Assembly (NCBI RefSeq): GCF_032854445.1 | Contig: NC_088295.1 | Location: 9,287,385 to 9,351,384, forward strand | DNA: 64,000 nt | Source of the DNA: Liolophura sinensis | Lineage: Eukaryota > Mollusca > Polyplacophora > Chitonida > Chitonidae | Direction of reading: 5' to 3' | Shown: one piece after another, positions 12,227-25,858 of the stretch | How the letters are laid out: the number at the start of each line of letters is the position of its first letter | Numbering within the stretch: position 1 is the first letter of the stretch | Position numbers and translations under genes: made by a program | Notes under the pieces: generated by a model | Databases searched by the model: none | What the model saw: the letters and a program-made list of their open reading frames with translations, nothing else | What the model was told of the DNA's origin: nothing

Positions 12227-15200
12227 CTTTAGTTTATATTCATTAGTTTATTCATTGATGGTTAAATTCATATGCAATACTATTCAGAAGCATAGACGTT
12301 ATAGTATTGGTACAGTGACTGGATAGCTTAGAAAGACCATCCTAATGTGCTGTACCTGCAACTACTTGGGGTGCCATACAGCGGAAATTACAAATGGGAT
12401 AGGACAACTGTAAGACAAGCTGGAGCGGGTATGTCCTGGGCCTAGACAGCCTCATCTCTCGCTAAAGTCACAGCCATCAAGCTGTCTACCCCAAGACATG
12501 CTTAATCTGTAGGCAGTCTCGAAGCTTTTAATCTTTAGCCTCAAATGAAGGAGGCCCCAAACATAGACAATCCAGACTAGGGAGTAATAGATTCCTGCTT
12601 TATGGGAAATAAATGGTGTTTTGAAACCAAGTGGGAATAGCTTTATATTCTTGTGACTACCACCATATATAACGACACTATTCGTGTCTAGTTTCTCACT
12701 TCAGCAAGAAATTAGATTTACACGGCAGGCGGCAGGGCAAAATATGCCAAGAACTTGAGGGAGAATGGAAAAATCTATTTTAACCCACAGGATATCCGAC
12801 TACTGCTCTATCTATACAGCTGCTAATAACGCAATGCCGTTATTCTGTCAAACGCTTGATTAACTATTATAATTTTCTATGCACGCGATAATTCTAGAAG
12901 TTACAAGTCGACCGCCCAAAGCAAGTAGTGGTCATGTGTCAGATTCGTGGGTTTTCTGAGATAACATCTACATAAAAGACTCTTGAGTACCTGGTAATAG
13001 CATCTGTCGTATACATTTACCATAATTCACCATAACATCTGTTAAAAGTGGGTAAATTTTCTATACATTATTTCATAATTTCACAATGGGAAGGCTGCAT
13101 ATTTTTTTATTCCCGTGGGGTGGCACTAGTGTGAAGCAGGACATCGAGTCATTGTTTTATCAAGAATGGATGGGAACGTAACGTCAACACTGTTACAAGG
13201 TATCAGTTTCTATTGTAAAGTCCTGCTGCCTTTAATGTGACGTGATTTGATGTCAGTAAAATGATGTGAAGGTCCTGTTGCCGGGCATGTGACAGGTCCC
13301 AGTTACTATATGAGAACGTTTGTGGAAAAGATAGTTGACTTTCTGCTCAAATTAATCTCGGTATACTTCAACTTCATTCGACTTTAAGAATATTGTATAC
13401 ATATTAAACTTAACATACAATAAACATACAATCCCCAAATATTCTCTCACTATTTGAATTTACAGAATTTGAAAGACCTTGTTTTCAGAATTTTATAACC
13501 GTTTAACTGGGTTTTGCTTTGATGTTAACATGAGTGGAATCTATCTATATGCAGCCCTTCATAATAACTGAAGATGAATTACTTTATACGTAAACTTGAC
13601 GTCTGGAATTGTTTCCAGATTGAAATCTGCTAAAAAATTTCAAATTCACATTACAAAACTGACTTAATTGTTAATTGTCCGTTTGATAATAAGAATTGCA
13701 ATTTAGAATACACTTTGTTGCGCATTCTAAAATTAAGCGCGTTTTGGAAGGCACTAATATAATCTTTATGCAACTTAATCACAGTCATCACAGTTGTATT
13801 TTCCTCATCACACATTCCCGTTTTGTTTTTCCCTTAAATGTTGTTTTAAGTGCCTGTAAGGTTTCAAGAAGATAGCAATTAAATATTTAAACCATGATCT
13901 CCGTTAAAAGCGCTGTAATCGATGGTTTCAATTTTGACCATTAGTCCATAATGCCGGGAATACCTTTTATTTCTTCCTCATTATTCAATAAAATAATCCT
14001 TCCCTAGACACTTGGTAATCTCATCACTATTTCATGATGGCCCGTTTAAGGAACAGTCATTTGATCGTTTCGGACATTCCAGGGGTGTATTTAATGAACT
14101 CAATTGCTTTTATATCACGTTCTCTGTTGTCTATAGGACGGAGACAATTATATCTTCTAGCTGTAGAAAATCGGCCGCCTCTCCATTCCTCTGGCGTATG
14201 CCTAATAGTCAAATGGAAACACCGTTTGTCTTCCATGACCGCTGATTATGGTCAATCAATTTCTCAGCAAACGGAATGATAAAATAGCCCGTCTACTATG
14301 ATCTTTGTCTGGGCCCTAGCCCAGCTTGAGTAGTAATTCTGGTAAAGATATAGGTGTGACAGAGAAAAGACAGGCTTACACAGTAACTCTGTGTGTCAGC
14401 AAGGTCAAGACGTTTATTCTCTCTTCTAGCCTTTATCTCAATACGAGGATCTTAGCCTACTGCAGCAAGAGACACAAGAAAGGAATCGACGGTCCAGGAA
14501 GGCGAATCCCTTTTTCGTTGGCTGTAAAGTCAATCAAGATAAAACGGATTTGGTTGTGGATAGCGTGCGGGGATATTGCGTCAATACACAGGGGAAGGCG
14601 ACGCTTTGATATCAAGATGCCCTCTTTTGTCTTTTTGTAAGGAGGGCTGTTGAATCAGATCTGCAAGCAAGAAACAAAGCTTCCGAATAAATACATACTG
14701 TTCCATATTAACTTGATGCGCACACTGAATTTTTCGAGATAAGTATAATACACATACGTTATTAAACCTTATATGAAATAAATCAAGGAAATGGGTTATT
14801 TTACAGCAGATCAACAATAAATTACATGCAACATGCATTCGGCTTCAGACGTACAAAAATACAATCACTTCCTTATAAACATAAAGACCAAAAAAGGGAA
14901 GGGAAAGAAAGGCCAACAAAAATATCTTTAAACGCAAATCAATAAAAACCCAATTATAGCAGAGGCTATTGAGTTTTACGGTTTCTATAGAGACAAAGCT
15001 GATATAAGGCCTACAATTTACAGATAAGGTCAAATATTTCGTTGAAAGTCAAAACATGATTAGTTGAAATACATTACTCGGAAATTTGCTACTTTCTCTA
15101 CCAGGTTTCCTGTGAAACCAGAGGCGGTGAAAAAATGCCAAATACGACCCAGACATTTCTGCTGGTCAGTGGTGTTCCAATGGGCACTGACACATGACCG

Positions 15201-18200
15201 ACCTCAGATCGGTCTCCATTGTCGGTAGTCCGTGGCTGGTGTTATATCGTAATGAGCCCCCGAAACACTGACAATACTCTATATAGCGCACTTCATCGAC
15301 ATGTGGAAAGTTTCTGAGACTACTTAGGCATGGAATTGGCCATCGACACAGACATTTACCACAGGGAAATACACAAAAAATAACCCATTACCCATGTAAA
15401 AGGATCATTTTCTATTCCTTTGACAAAATTGTATCGGTCAAACAATTGCTCATTGTCCACTAAATCCGGCTGCCGTTCGTGTTTGAGAATGTATTTCCTC
15501 CACCGGTATACATACCAGACAATGGAACATTGCGTCAGGATCAGCGTAAAACTTTACCCAGTCAAATGTCGTGTAGAGAACAATATTTATCCCCTCATCA
15601 TCACAACGATTATTTGAAAGCCATTAATATGGTTTGCCCCAAGCGAAAACAATTGTCCTAATTACAACTTTGGAAATCATGGTGGGAATTATTCTTTCTG
15701 GCTTTTTGTTTTGATCCCATGGATTACTTCAGCAATATCCACTGGCGCTAACACAGTCTGCTTTAGTGCATTATGGTTTCAGCTATATACGTCTGAATAA
15801 TACATATGCCTGCGCCTGGAACAATTTCTCTGTCCACTAGTTGTTCACTGTTAACTGTTTTTGTAAGGTATGGAAAATGGGCCGATTCCAATGCTTTCTA
15901 GTTGTTTTATGGAAATGACAATTTCTGGTAATATTAATACGTTGTCAGCTGATGGAAAGCCAATGCAAGAAAAACCAACAAAGTCTTAAATCTGATGCAA
16001 GTCGAATCAGAACCCATTATTAGCAGTACATTATCATTATCAAAAATATATGGTGATAGGTATCTTCATTTCATTTCTCAACAACCTAAATGTTGCAACG
16101 TACATTTTGCAAGTTGTGTCCAGGCTACTGTCATTTTACTCTCACCAATATGCACTCACTAACTGTGAAAGTAAAAGTTGTGTTCGGTTCTCATTTGATT
16201 TTATTTTTGCTGTGTAAGGTAATATTCAGCGTCTAGTTTCCATTTTGGAGTTTTTACAGTGGAATCTTGTTGATATGTACAATATTAGCTGCACATATGA
16301 CGTAAAAATCTCCAAATACAGACATCCGGCATGTCCTCAGAGCAGCTAGATGATACACCTCTCTGTACGTTTATATCATTTATTTTATAGTAGGATGGTC
16401 CCGCGGTTATTTATATATTTCCTCAAGAGGCGTCAGGACTCAAGCCCTGGATAGAATGTTTGGCAGGCAATACAGCCAGCCCTATCACGCAAACCTTACT
16501 CTCCTGATGAGGTTTAGACTCGGGGTAGTTACAATGTTTATATCGTGGGGCAGAGAAACAATTGTTAGGAGACACTGAAAGCCACACTAAGATAAGCCAA
16601 TCTAGAAGTTGGTGGACCAAGCCATCAATCTGCAATTGGCCGAACAGTGTAATGTCTTCTGGCAGACTGATCTGTCAACGACTGGTCTGAAACAAGATTT
16701 TGTACCGGATATTTCTCGCTCTATACCAAATGTGTGTCTGCGTTAGTCCAAGGATGGTATGCTTTGTTGTACACATCTGTATAACTGATGATGGCCACGG
16801 TAGGCCATTACGTGCCAGACCGTTCTTTGCCCATGAGCTTTCTCATCGGTCATGTCAGGCTCTGCTTGTTTTGGTCCGTTAATTGTCGGCATACACGAAA
16901 ACGGTCCAGTCTGAAGGCTGTGAGAAATATTGAGATTGTCATTCCTCTTGTCATGCGCGCTTTAAATGTGTGCCATTTTTCTTTGTCTTCTGCATTGAGA
17001 TTTATGTACTTGCTTTTTATTCCTGAAGTTTAAAAAGTTAATCGTGTACATGAAAGACGTAAAGCCATACGTGGAAAAGAGGAATCACAACATGCTGAAA
17101 GCAATTTATATTTTTAAAAAAATATACCATGTTTGCCCTTCTTTCAAAGTAATTTTGAAAAAACACATGCTTTATAACAGCGCTGAAATAAAATCAAAAG
17201 AAACGTTTGTCGAAAATGATACGGAATATAATCGTTTCCTTCTGTAGAACTTCCTTCCTTAATCTCACAAACTTCCCAACGACTTTCCTTTTGAATGCGT
17301 TACATCAAAGATAAAACTACGTGTTTGTGTCTGAACCTCTCCATTGTATAAGTGAAATCTTCATGGGTATGGTGTGAAGAGGCGATAAAAGAGGACTGTC
17401 GGAACTAAATGCCGTTTACTGAACGCATCAAATGTTATTGCCTGGTTGAAACAAAAAGCCACGAATTATATTTTATATGTAAAATTGGCAGAGACCATTA
17501 TTTCATGCTTAGGGAATAGGAAATGTTTTGGGATAACAGTATTTCCTGGGCTGCCTTTTTTAGTCATCGACGCAGCCTTCGGAGACATCTACATTGCTTT
17601 GTAACATTAACCATAGCCCTGGTTTTATTAACTGTTTCCTCTGCGCGATACCCTTTGGTTCTGGCTCATGGTACTGGTCCTCGCTAGGAAGAGCAATTGA
17701 CCGCGAGTAAAAGTCCCCTAAGACCTTCTTAATACTTAATATGTCATACATGCCACCAGATGACATGAAATACAAGGCCAGTAACTTGGATGCGTTTGGG
17801 TCAAGTGTACAACCAATAATTATATTATAGGTTTAGCACAGAACATTGAGCATCCTTCGACGAGAAGGCAAGTGATTTGGTGTTATCTTACACGAAGCAT
17901 CTACACTATCTGGATCCGTGTTCAACGGGAATAAATCCGCACAAAGTAAAACAGTGTGTATTTAGTTTCCAACATTACATAGAATAGATGTAACGAAGGA
18001 AATAGACGACAAAACATCGATGTAAGATTTCCGATTAAAAAACTTCAATGAGAAACACGGTTTTTTGTCATTTACCTAGAAGCAACTGGTAAAGCTTTAT
18101 TCCCGCAAGGTAAAAGTATCTCCCGTAAAAAAAAACACGATTCCAGTCTCCATTCACTGTCACATTATTATTATATCTATCTAAAAGGAAACGCACGTAA

Positions 18201-19674
18201 AAAGCTGCTATTGCTGACAGTACCATATGTGATGAACAAGACACTTAATGGGCATTCCAATCACTGCATTCTTACCTTCTGTGCCTAATAGACCCACGCT
18301 GAAAGTATTCGGGTGCTAACACGAGCAATCTTATTACAACCATTTACTTTTTGTGGACAAAATCAGCAAAACTGAGCATGATATCTCCAAGTTCTCTTGA
18401 AAAATCTGCGATACCAAATTTGACGGCGCTTTCGATACCATAATGTTAATATCACAGCGATAGGAAAAGATAATTTGGGCTTAACGATCTACTGCTTAGC
18501 AAAGCTTGTCCCTGATGTTGTATGATTAGATGTCCAGAGATTTGCTTAGCCCCGAGATGTGGCAAACATTCGTATCTAATTCCACGCCAACCAGTCACTA
18601 TAACTACTGCAAATGCTGTGGAACTGAACTGGAAATTATAACCCGCATCTAATTTGTGGCGATCGATCCGCGAAATCTACTCAGCGATTAGAATGTACAC
18701 CACAATCCGCTTACTGCTTCAATGACTATCAGGAGTCATTACAATTGTCATCAAAACATAACGATCCACACCAGATAAGGATTTAAAGGGCTGAACTGTA
18801 ATAAATCTACATTTTGCCCACTTTATTCATTTACGGGTATGTCGTTTGTGATTGGGTGCGTTGTATTTGGATGTATATCAAACTCAAGCGCCCAAAAAAC
18901 AATCGTGTTTACAAAATTAACTACATAACCTAAAGCGGAAATAGAGGTACAAACTTACAACTTTCGGATATATTAAAATACGTTTTTGACATAATTTTGT
19001 TTCTCAGTTACGAATGGGAAATATTTATTTTTCCAGAAATTTACTTTTACACTAAAAATATAATTTTGCGAAAAAATATTTTACAAATAAACAGAGCCAG
19101 TTTGTTTGCATAAAACTTATTTTACGGAGGAAATTTTATTTTCATATTTTGACGGCAGAAAATATTATTTTCATCATAGTGAAACACTGTCAACCGTGAT
19201 GAAAGTTTTTTTTTCAAAGAAAGAATGTTTTACTCTGTAAAATAAAATTACTTTTTTGAAAATAAGACAACGTTTGGAAATAAAATGTCTATTGAAAATC
19301 GATTGACTGTTTATAAACTGCACAGGTAGAAAACATACAAAAATTTTAAATAACCTTGTATGGTGCTCAGAACGCACCTGTCACTAGATATCTATATAGA
19401 TTCTTCCAAAGTGTCAGTCAAACACAAGCATTTGACCGATCATAATCGATATTGTTATAGGTCAACCGGATGTCATTGAGTGAGTGGGATTGATAACAAG
19501 GGTTACTTTTGTTCACACTATCTATGACGTCACGCGGTCAAAGCCACATTCCACGAGGACGAAATGAAAAGTAACGTTGTCACGAGAAAGGCCTGAAGAA
19601 CGTCGGGTGTATGGGATCCAGTCATACGTGTCTGCAATAACTTAATCCGCGATAAAATTGCAGGCAGCCTACCT
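12227..19674. other. Long intergenic stretch, no gene recognised
   Basis: About 7.4 kb without a gene I can support. The longest open frame is 14326-14640 (104 codons); it has a basic, low-information translation and no recognised domain. The part 18960-19290 is very AT-rich, with recurring AAAATATTATTTTC-like words that form no regular unit. No tRNA, SINE or tandem array was found. Confidence 0.5.
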
Positions 19675-19707
19675 GTAAAGGTGGATTGGGTGTCAATCCA
19701 CCTTTAC
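19675..19707. repeat. Perfect 14-bp inverted repeat (hairpin), 5-nt loop
   Basis: GTAAAGGTGGATTG at 19675-19688 is followed by a five-base loop and then by its exact reverse complement, CAATCCACCTTTAC, at 19694-19707. The stem has no mismatch. There is no U-tract or gene end beside it that would suggest a terminator, and the stem is too short for a typical animal microRNA precursor. Function unknown. Confidence 0.9.
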
Positions 19708-20594
19708 TCTTTTTGGACAACTGGAGGCAGAAAATCACAGATTCTTCCTTGTGATTGTCTTACTCAATAAGCTTATATCGCTATGTGCCAAAGGCATATT
19801 GTTCTAATCATGGCCATTTGTTGCATGTGGTTGAACCTTCTGTATTTACACAAGAAACTACCGATGGTGATACGCATTGGACAGAGGAAGGACAAGTTAA
19901 TAAAGCCGAGGTTGACGGGTCAAAGTGGCGTGACCAGACAACACACAGGTAATGACTGTGGGACCAATACGGCCTGAGAAAGAGAGCGGATATTGGACAT
20001 CAGTGTTCACGTGTAGCCTCATATCTCTTTGACCATTATCGATCAGACTGTATTTGTAGAAGCCTGTCCATTCTCACGCTGACCCGCAGAACGAGTAGGC
20101 TCTTCTAACACAAGTGGAAATTCTCCGTCTCCTTTTGACAAGGTTTTGACATGGCTGAGTGTCCTCTCATTCCCGCTGCTACCCCTGTTCCACTGCCACG
20201 GGGCTCAATCATTTATTTAACCGACTGACCTGAAGATGTCTTACTCTTCACCGGGTCTCGCGCACCCTAATGGGGTCATTTTGTACCTGTCATTAAGGTT
20301 GCTTCATGCCAATGCCATTCATCTCACTCTATAACTGCTTCGATTAAACATCCCCCCATACCACTCTAAAACGGCACACGTTTTCTGGCAAATTATCCAT
20401 TGAATGAGGATTTGATCTCTTGTTATTTTGCATTGCATGCTTCCAGTTGATACAGGCCGAATTATTGTTCCCCGTGTGCTGTTTCATACTGCATCTGATC
20501 ATGCCAATCATGACTTTCCGTGGTGTCAATGAAACTTTATTTTCAGAAAACCGAACTTGCACAGTTTGTCTTTATCTCAAGATACCTGTGGGCC
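19708..20594. other. Spacer, no gene recognised
   Basis: Short overlapping open frames on both strands, none with a recognisable domain. No RNA gene or repeat was seen. Confidence 0.5.
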
Positions 20595-20750
20595 AAGGGG
20601 TGTTTATTCATTTCCTTAATTGGCGTTACACGCCTTACATAAGAATATTTCATTTGTGCGACGATGGAATGAAACTGGGTCCAGGAGAAACCCACGTTCA
20701 TTCTCAGTTGCTGGCAGGCCTTTTCACGTACGACCGGAGTGTGTTTCCCC
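20595..20750 (-). mobile_element. Diverged SINE copy, minus strand
   Basis: Read on the minus strand, this carries in order the landmarks of the SINE family seen at 34947 and 57102: 'gcctgccagcaac', 'cgtgggtttctcc', 'ATGAAATATTCTTATG' (consensus gtgaaatattcttgag) and 'aaggcgtgtaacgccaatta' (consensus tacggcgtaaaacaccaat). It is clearly older than the others, with many substitutions. The open frame 20420-20785 that runs across it is a shadow of this repeat. Confidence 0.75.
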
Positions 20751-23402
20751 CGGCATTCTTTTCACCATGCATATCTGCCGTATAAGTGAGATTGTTTTGA
20801 ATTACATAAATAACTAATGATGGACACCCAGTTCTTGATATCTGTTAATTTATTTAATGTAGCTGTACTACAGTACATTCTATAGAACGTCAATTCCACA
20901 GTTTGCAGTATCATGCTTTACTCATCATGGCTTCGATTACTTTTGTGCATATCACAGAATTTTGGTTTTGTGAGAATACGCATGCATTTAACTGCATACA
21001 TTTGTTTTTTGTATGTGATTATTTACAAACCACAGGTTAATATCTTCAAAGAACAGCTCTGTGGGAGGAAGATGGTGCTGTCATTACTTTTGCTCTTCGG
21101 GAGCAAGATGTTTTCTTGATCATGTGGTGTCTTTTCTGAAATACGCATTTGTCGCAACGTGTCAGTGGAGACCGGTATTTACTTGTTTTAGCTTTTGACT
21201 TAGAAGATGAATTTAATTGAGCAAGTGGTGCTTTGCGTAACTTTTGTGTACATATATCATGTATATGTTGTAGTAAATACCTTTAAATCTGAATATTTGT
21301 CTCCAAGTAAATTTAGAAGACTGATCAGTTCTACATGTACTATAGTTTCAACCCTAACTGATGTTGTGAGAAATGTTCAGAGATTCTTTTGGAACATGTA
21401 TTAGTATTTTGATGTGAAGGGGACATGCAAGCCTATTCCACATCTTGTTTTATATCAGTTTTTGTATGTGCATGTGTCCCTCGTCCCATGTAGAAGGGAC
21501 GTACATCTGATTTAGCGTGATGTGTTTCACGTGGAAAACACAAGTATGATGTTAGAAAACCATGTTTGATTTTCGCGACATGTCATTCCTCTTTTTTACC
21601 GACACGCACTTACCAAATTAGCTGGTCATTAATCACCCGAATTTTCCAGTTAGTAATTTTGGTAATGGTTCCTACGGTGTACAACAGGAGACAGTTTATG
21701 ATTGCTGTAGCTGGGCTTTTCCATGACGCATGCGCCATGCAATAAGCCCGAGAACACGTGGTAGATGACTTTTGCATGGTGTGCTCATAGCCGCTGTGGG
21801 AATCTTCAAATTAGTTGTGTTTTCTCTGAGAAGATATAATATGTTCATTGCCACGCAGAGAAGCTTCAAGGTGTGGTGTTTTTGTTTACCAGCAGTGTTT
21901 AATGCTGTCCTAAATGTGACCGGTTTATGTACTTTTAGCCACAAGAAGCCGATACCTCTGACTTTAAATATTCATTAACGGCCTTCATATGTGCCAATGG
22001 AGATCTGTTTTATTCTCGGATCATAGGTGGACAGGTTTCTTGGGGAGGCTTCCCAAGGCACATTACAACAGCCATAAAATCATGGAAGGTCCAGGGGTCC
22101 AACAGAAGCCATTCACAATGTGTAAAAACTGTTCAAAAGTTCCTGGTATTCGACCGCTAACATGATTTGCGCTCGGTGTGGAAGCCAGGGACCTCTGCTA
22201 TTATATTAGCCATAAATGTAATGAAATCCACAGCAGATTACCACACCATTGATCAGTTAACTTAATTACAGTCGATTTACTCTAACACACTGGTGACTGT
22301 TATCCAGCATTTAACTCTAGCCGTCGCCGTTTCTTGGTAATGCGATTAGGACGTTATAGCGCTACCTGTCAGCGTGGAGCTGTGTAGCACTTGTCCGTCA
22401 AGTAGGATAGCCAAGGCCTTAAACTTCAGCGGTACATTGTGATGCCTTTAAATACCCAATTTATTGATTGTTGCTCCGAATATAGTTTATCTTAGGTAAG
22501 AATAAAGCCTCTAATGCGAAATAAGCGACGTCCTTTTACTCTGAATCTATCTGCATATGGATATTCTCGCGGGAACCCATAGCCATAATAGTACAGTAAC
22601 TCGGTTTTGTAACAGACAAAACAAATCAATAAAGACGGGCATGACTGTTTACATCCGAGGCCTCCCGCGCACTATGAATACCCACAGTCACAAGGCGGAC
22701 ATGCCAATATGAAAATACAATGTACCAATCAATCTCAGTCATTCTGTTTGAAAGCAAACTAAAAGTGCGGTTGCCAGATTAATAAAAACGGATTCACCGT
22801 GTAATGATGGGCATGCCCATTGGTAAAGATTGGCAGCAGATGTCTATGCCTCCAGAAGTGGCATCATTTCAGGTATTGTTGTACATATTAGAGTGAGTAC
22901 AAGCGGTTAGTCGGTCGATCGTTAGCGGCCTCTGTAAGAAGACACGGTACCAAATCAATGGCGTCTCGGTCTCGTGTACGAGAAATGCTGCATTTCCTGT
23001 CGTGTTTGCTCACTGTGAGTTCAGGGATCATTATTAAGGCAGGCGCTCTGCAAGACGCCTCAGTCAATGAATTCCATGTTTTTGGAGAGGATATTGACGT
23101 GTCTCCACAAGGGACACCGTGCTCTGTCAGATTTAGTGGTCTTAATTTGACGCTCATTTAGTTTACGTCTCTACCCCAGTAGAAATGTAGTCATTAACTG
23201 AGTACGCGTAGCAGTTTGAACCAAACACGGTATTCTGGAGCATTTCCATATACATGTATACATGGCGTGGAAATCCGCCTTAATACTTAGCGGGCACATC
23301 ATTTATTAACGGGGGTTTACCTATGTCTTTCTCAGCTGTATGAAGGTTGTAAGTTTTACACTTGAAGAAGTGGTCATAATAGAGATAATGCAGTTTACTT
23401 AT
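20751..23402. other. Intergenic stretch, no gene recognised
   Basis: Open frames are below 90 codons on either strand, with no recognisable domains. Nothing ordered was seen. Confidence 0.5.
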
Positions 23403-23427
23403 TTAAATAAATAAATAAATAAATAAT
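23403..23427. repeat. (AAAT)n microsatellite
   Basis: About six units of TAAA/AAAT. It could be an orphan SINE 3' tail, since the same A-rich repeat ends the SINE copies in this window, but no SINE body is recognisable next to it. Confidence 0.9.
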
Positions 23428-25235
23428 AACAACTTATGACGCCTGACGATGATGGGTTGAGGGCGATTAGTACACAGACTTCAGGCCTGAAACGGGGTTT
23501 AGGATCAAAAACTTCGATCTATGGATTACAGTAGTAACACATTTTTCACATTTTTCCGTCGCTCTCCTTTCCTTGTAAACCTGAAATCATGTATATGTGG
23601 CTGCCAAATTAGAGGATATCATTCTGGGCAGATCTATTGATTGTGCTACATGATAAATGCACCATGTCATTGCAGAGGAAACATAGAGCGGAGTTTATCA
23701 AACTAAACGGGGCTTGTCTATGGCAGTTTCCGTTGATGTAATGCGCCCTCCTGTACTTAGCCCTATATATAAGCATTAGTTTGTTGAAGCATTTATAATT
23801 GCACAAAAACAGTTGTCTGTTTTTAAACTGGCTTCATTCGGTTTTTGGACAATTTCCATTTCTCTCATCAATGTTTTTCGCTTTTAAGATGTTGTCTGGA
23901 AATTCTAAATCTTATCCACGTATGTTGTCGTTATTAAATGTAATGATTAAGTTATCCAGTGTGACAGGAAATGGTGAAGAGAATTACACACCATGGAAAT
24001 TATTTATTAAATACCAGGATTTGTATTTCCATCTCTGACATGTTTTGAGTGTATAAGGCTCTTCCTAAATGTCAGCACACAGGGGACAGAGTTTCTCTCT
24101 GGTCACTAGAGGGTTTGTGTAGCACATGATATACACTAGTCTCCAAGACCGCCCTTTCCTGAACAGATTTTGTCGAGTTTGGTAACAATTTAAAGCCTTC
24201 TGGGAGAGATCTGACAAGCAAACTGTACTCAGAAGTAATGACTTATTTCGAAAGTCCCATGGGCATGTATCATAGTTTCTGACATATACGAATTTTGAAC
24301 CAGGAAGACGTAGATATATCAGCGAGTTATTGGGGGACGTCCCTTGATGAGTAGTTTAGCGGACGAAATAAAAGAATGGATAAAGTGTGTAAGAAAGGAA
24401 GGTTATTTTCTCTGGTCATGGACATAGATTGACTGATTTGTTGATGAATTGAATGAAAGGACTTTAGCCATTTTTAGTGCCTTGCCTTTTTTAAGTGGTA
24501 CGGTTAACCTAGCCATGTTTTCTCATCTTATCAAGCCTGTGTCACTGTTTTTTGTTTTGTTTGTTGACAAGAGGATTGCTATAGGCCAGACAGTTCAGAT
24601 GGTACACAGTAAGAATGTAATTGGTACGCCTAGGTGATAACGGCATTTCAAAGTTCACTGTTCCCACCAGCTTTCTTTGAAGTGTCGACGTCACGCCATT
24701 TGTTGCAGACTGATTCGATCGTTCCCCATCCCCGTATACAGGTGAGAGTGCCAGGTCTGGGATTCACACCAAGGGAGCTCCAAACACTTCGCGGGGCGTA
24801 TATGGCCATATCGAACGTCCCACAGGAATCGTGTTACGACATGGTCTGTATTATTTAACAGAATTGCCGGTTGTATATCCAGTTCACAGACGCATTGATA
24901 TGATTATTAATTAATGGAGCTTTTCTCACACCAACTGTTGCCCATCTGACATGTTGCTGCTCTCGACAACTACGTCAGTGTACGGAACTTACAGCCATTT
25001 GAATCATGGCAATTTTCCTCTAATACAGGGATGAACAAAACGTAATTCTAGATAACTTTATCATTTGTTAGTAAATCAAAACCTGTTACATTAATCTAAT
25101 AAACAATCAGTTTTTTACATCGGATCGGTCTTAACAAACCCTTTATTCATTCATTTGATCAATGTTTTGTGTTGTACACAAAACTTTTTCGATAGCGGTC
25201 AGGTTCGCAGATGGCGAAAACAGTTGCTCAGCTGG
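23428..25235. other. Intergenic stretch, no gene recognised
   Basis: No supported gene. The longest open frames are about 80 codons, without recognised domains. It contains the possible minus-strand repeat listed at 24640-24810. Confidence 0.5.
24640..24810 (-). repeat. Possible dispersed repeat with B-box-like word, minus strand
   Basis: On the minus strand the sequence contains GGTGTGAATCCCAG, which resembles an RNA polymerase III B box. It is followed by 'acctggcactctcacctgtatacggg' (written as seen) and 'gtgacgtcgacacttcaaagaaagctgg'. The layout and the relatively high GC content look like an interspersed element rather than unique DNA. No A box could be placed with confidence and no second copy lies in this window. 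Confidence 0.25.
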
Positions 25236-25340
25236 AAAGCATTGCATTTAAGTTTAAAACCATTATATCTGAGTCGGAAACCACTGTATCTGAGTTGGAC
25301 ACCAATGTATTTGAACTGACAAGAGCTGGATTTGAACCTC
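25236..25340. repeat. 21-bp minisatellite, 5 copies
   Basis: Five consecutive 21-bp units with the loose consensus AAACCANTGTATCTGAGTTGG. The two central copies (25257-25298) differ at only a few positions and the outer ones are more diverged. As 21 is a multiple of three, the minus strand reads an apparent 7-residue repeat (such as QLRYSGF/RLRYNGF) inside the open frame 25199-25393. No start context, splice signal or family supports this as a protein. Confidence 0.88.
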
Positions 25341-25770
25341 AAACCCAACTGGTCAATTTCTAGTGGACATCGGTCAGGAGCCATTAAACACATCGAAGAG
25401 TGAGTTTTAGCAATATAATTGTTGTAATCAATCCAATATCATTTCAAATGATATACCTACAAGTTCTCAAAGTGCTTATGTTGTCTTCAAATATATTTAC
25501 TTTAATCAGAATTAAAGTTACTGAGCCTGGTTCCGGCAGAGTCAGTGTTGTTAAATTACAAGTATTACCGTCGTCAGCAATGATGATATGTGTGAGAGGT
25601 TATGAGATAAATGTGAGAAAGTACGAGAACATGAAGCAATGATGTTCGAGGTTCGTTGAAGACAAGTCTTACAAAATCAAGATGCAGTCGCTGATTCAAA
25701 GCAGTGTAACAGTGCAGATGAATGAACTGGCCTTCACTTGATATTACTGAAAATAGCTGACAGATGCTAT

Positions 25771-25858
25771 TATGAAATCTCATTTCCGTTTTATGAAACC
25801 TCATTTCCAGTTTTATAAAATTTCAATTCCATTTTTATAAAATCTCACTTCCACAAAT
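25771..25858. repeat. 21-23-bp minisatellite, about 4 copies
   Basis: Four units of the type TATGAAATCTCATTTCCGTTT, with one or two extra T in some copies. The array lies 430 bp from another 21-bp array (25236-25340). The two consensus sequences are not obviously related. Confidence 0.85.

Noticed and set aside
20420-20785. 121-codon open frame
   Set aside because: More than half of it is the antisense of a diverged SINE; no domain.
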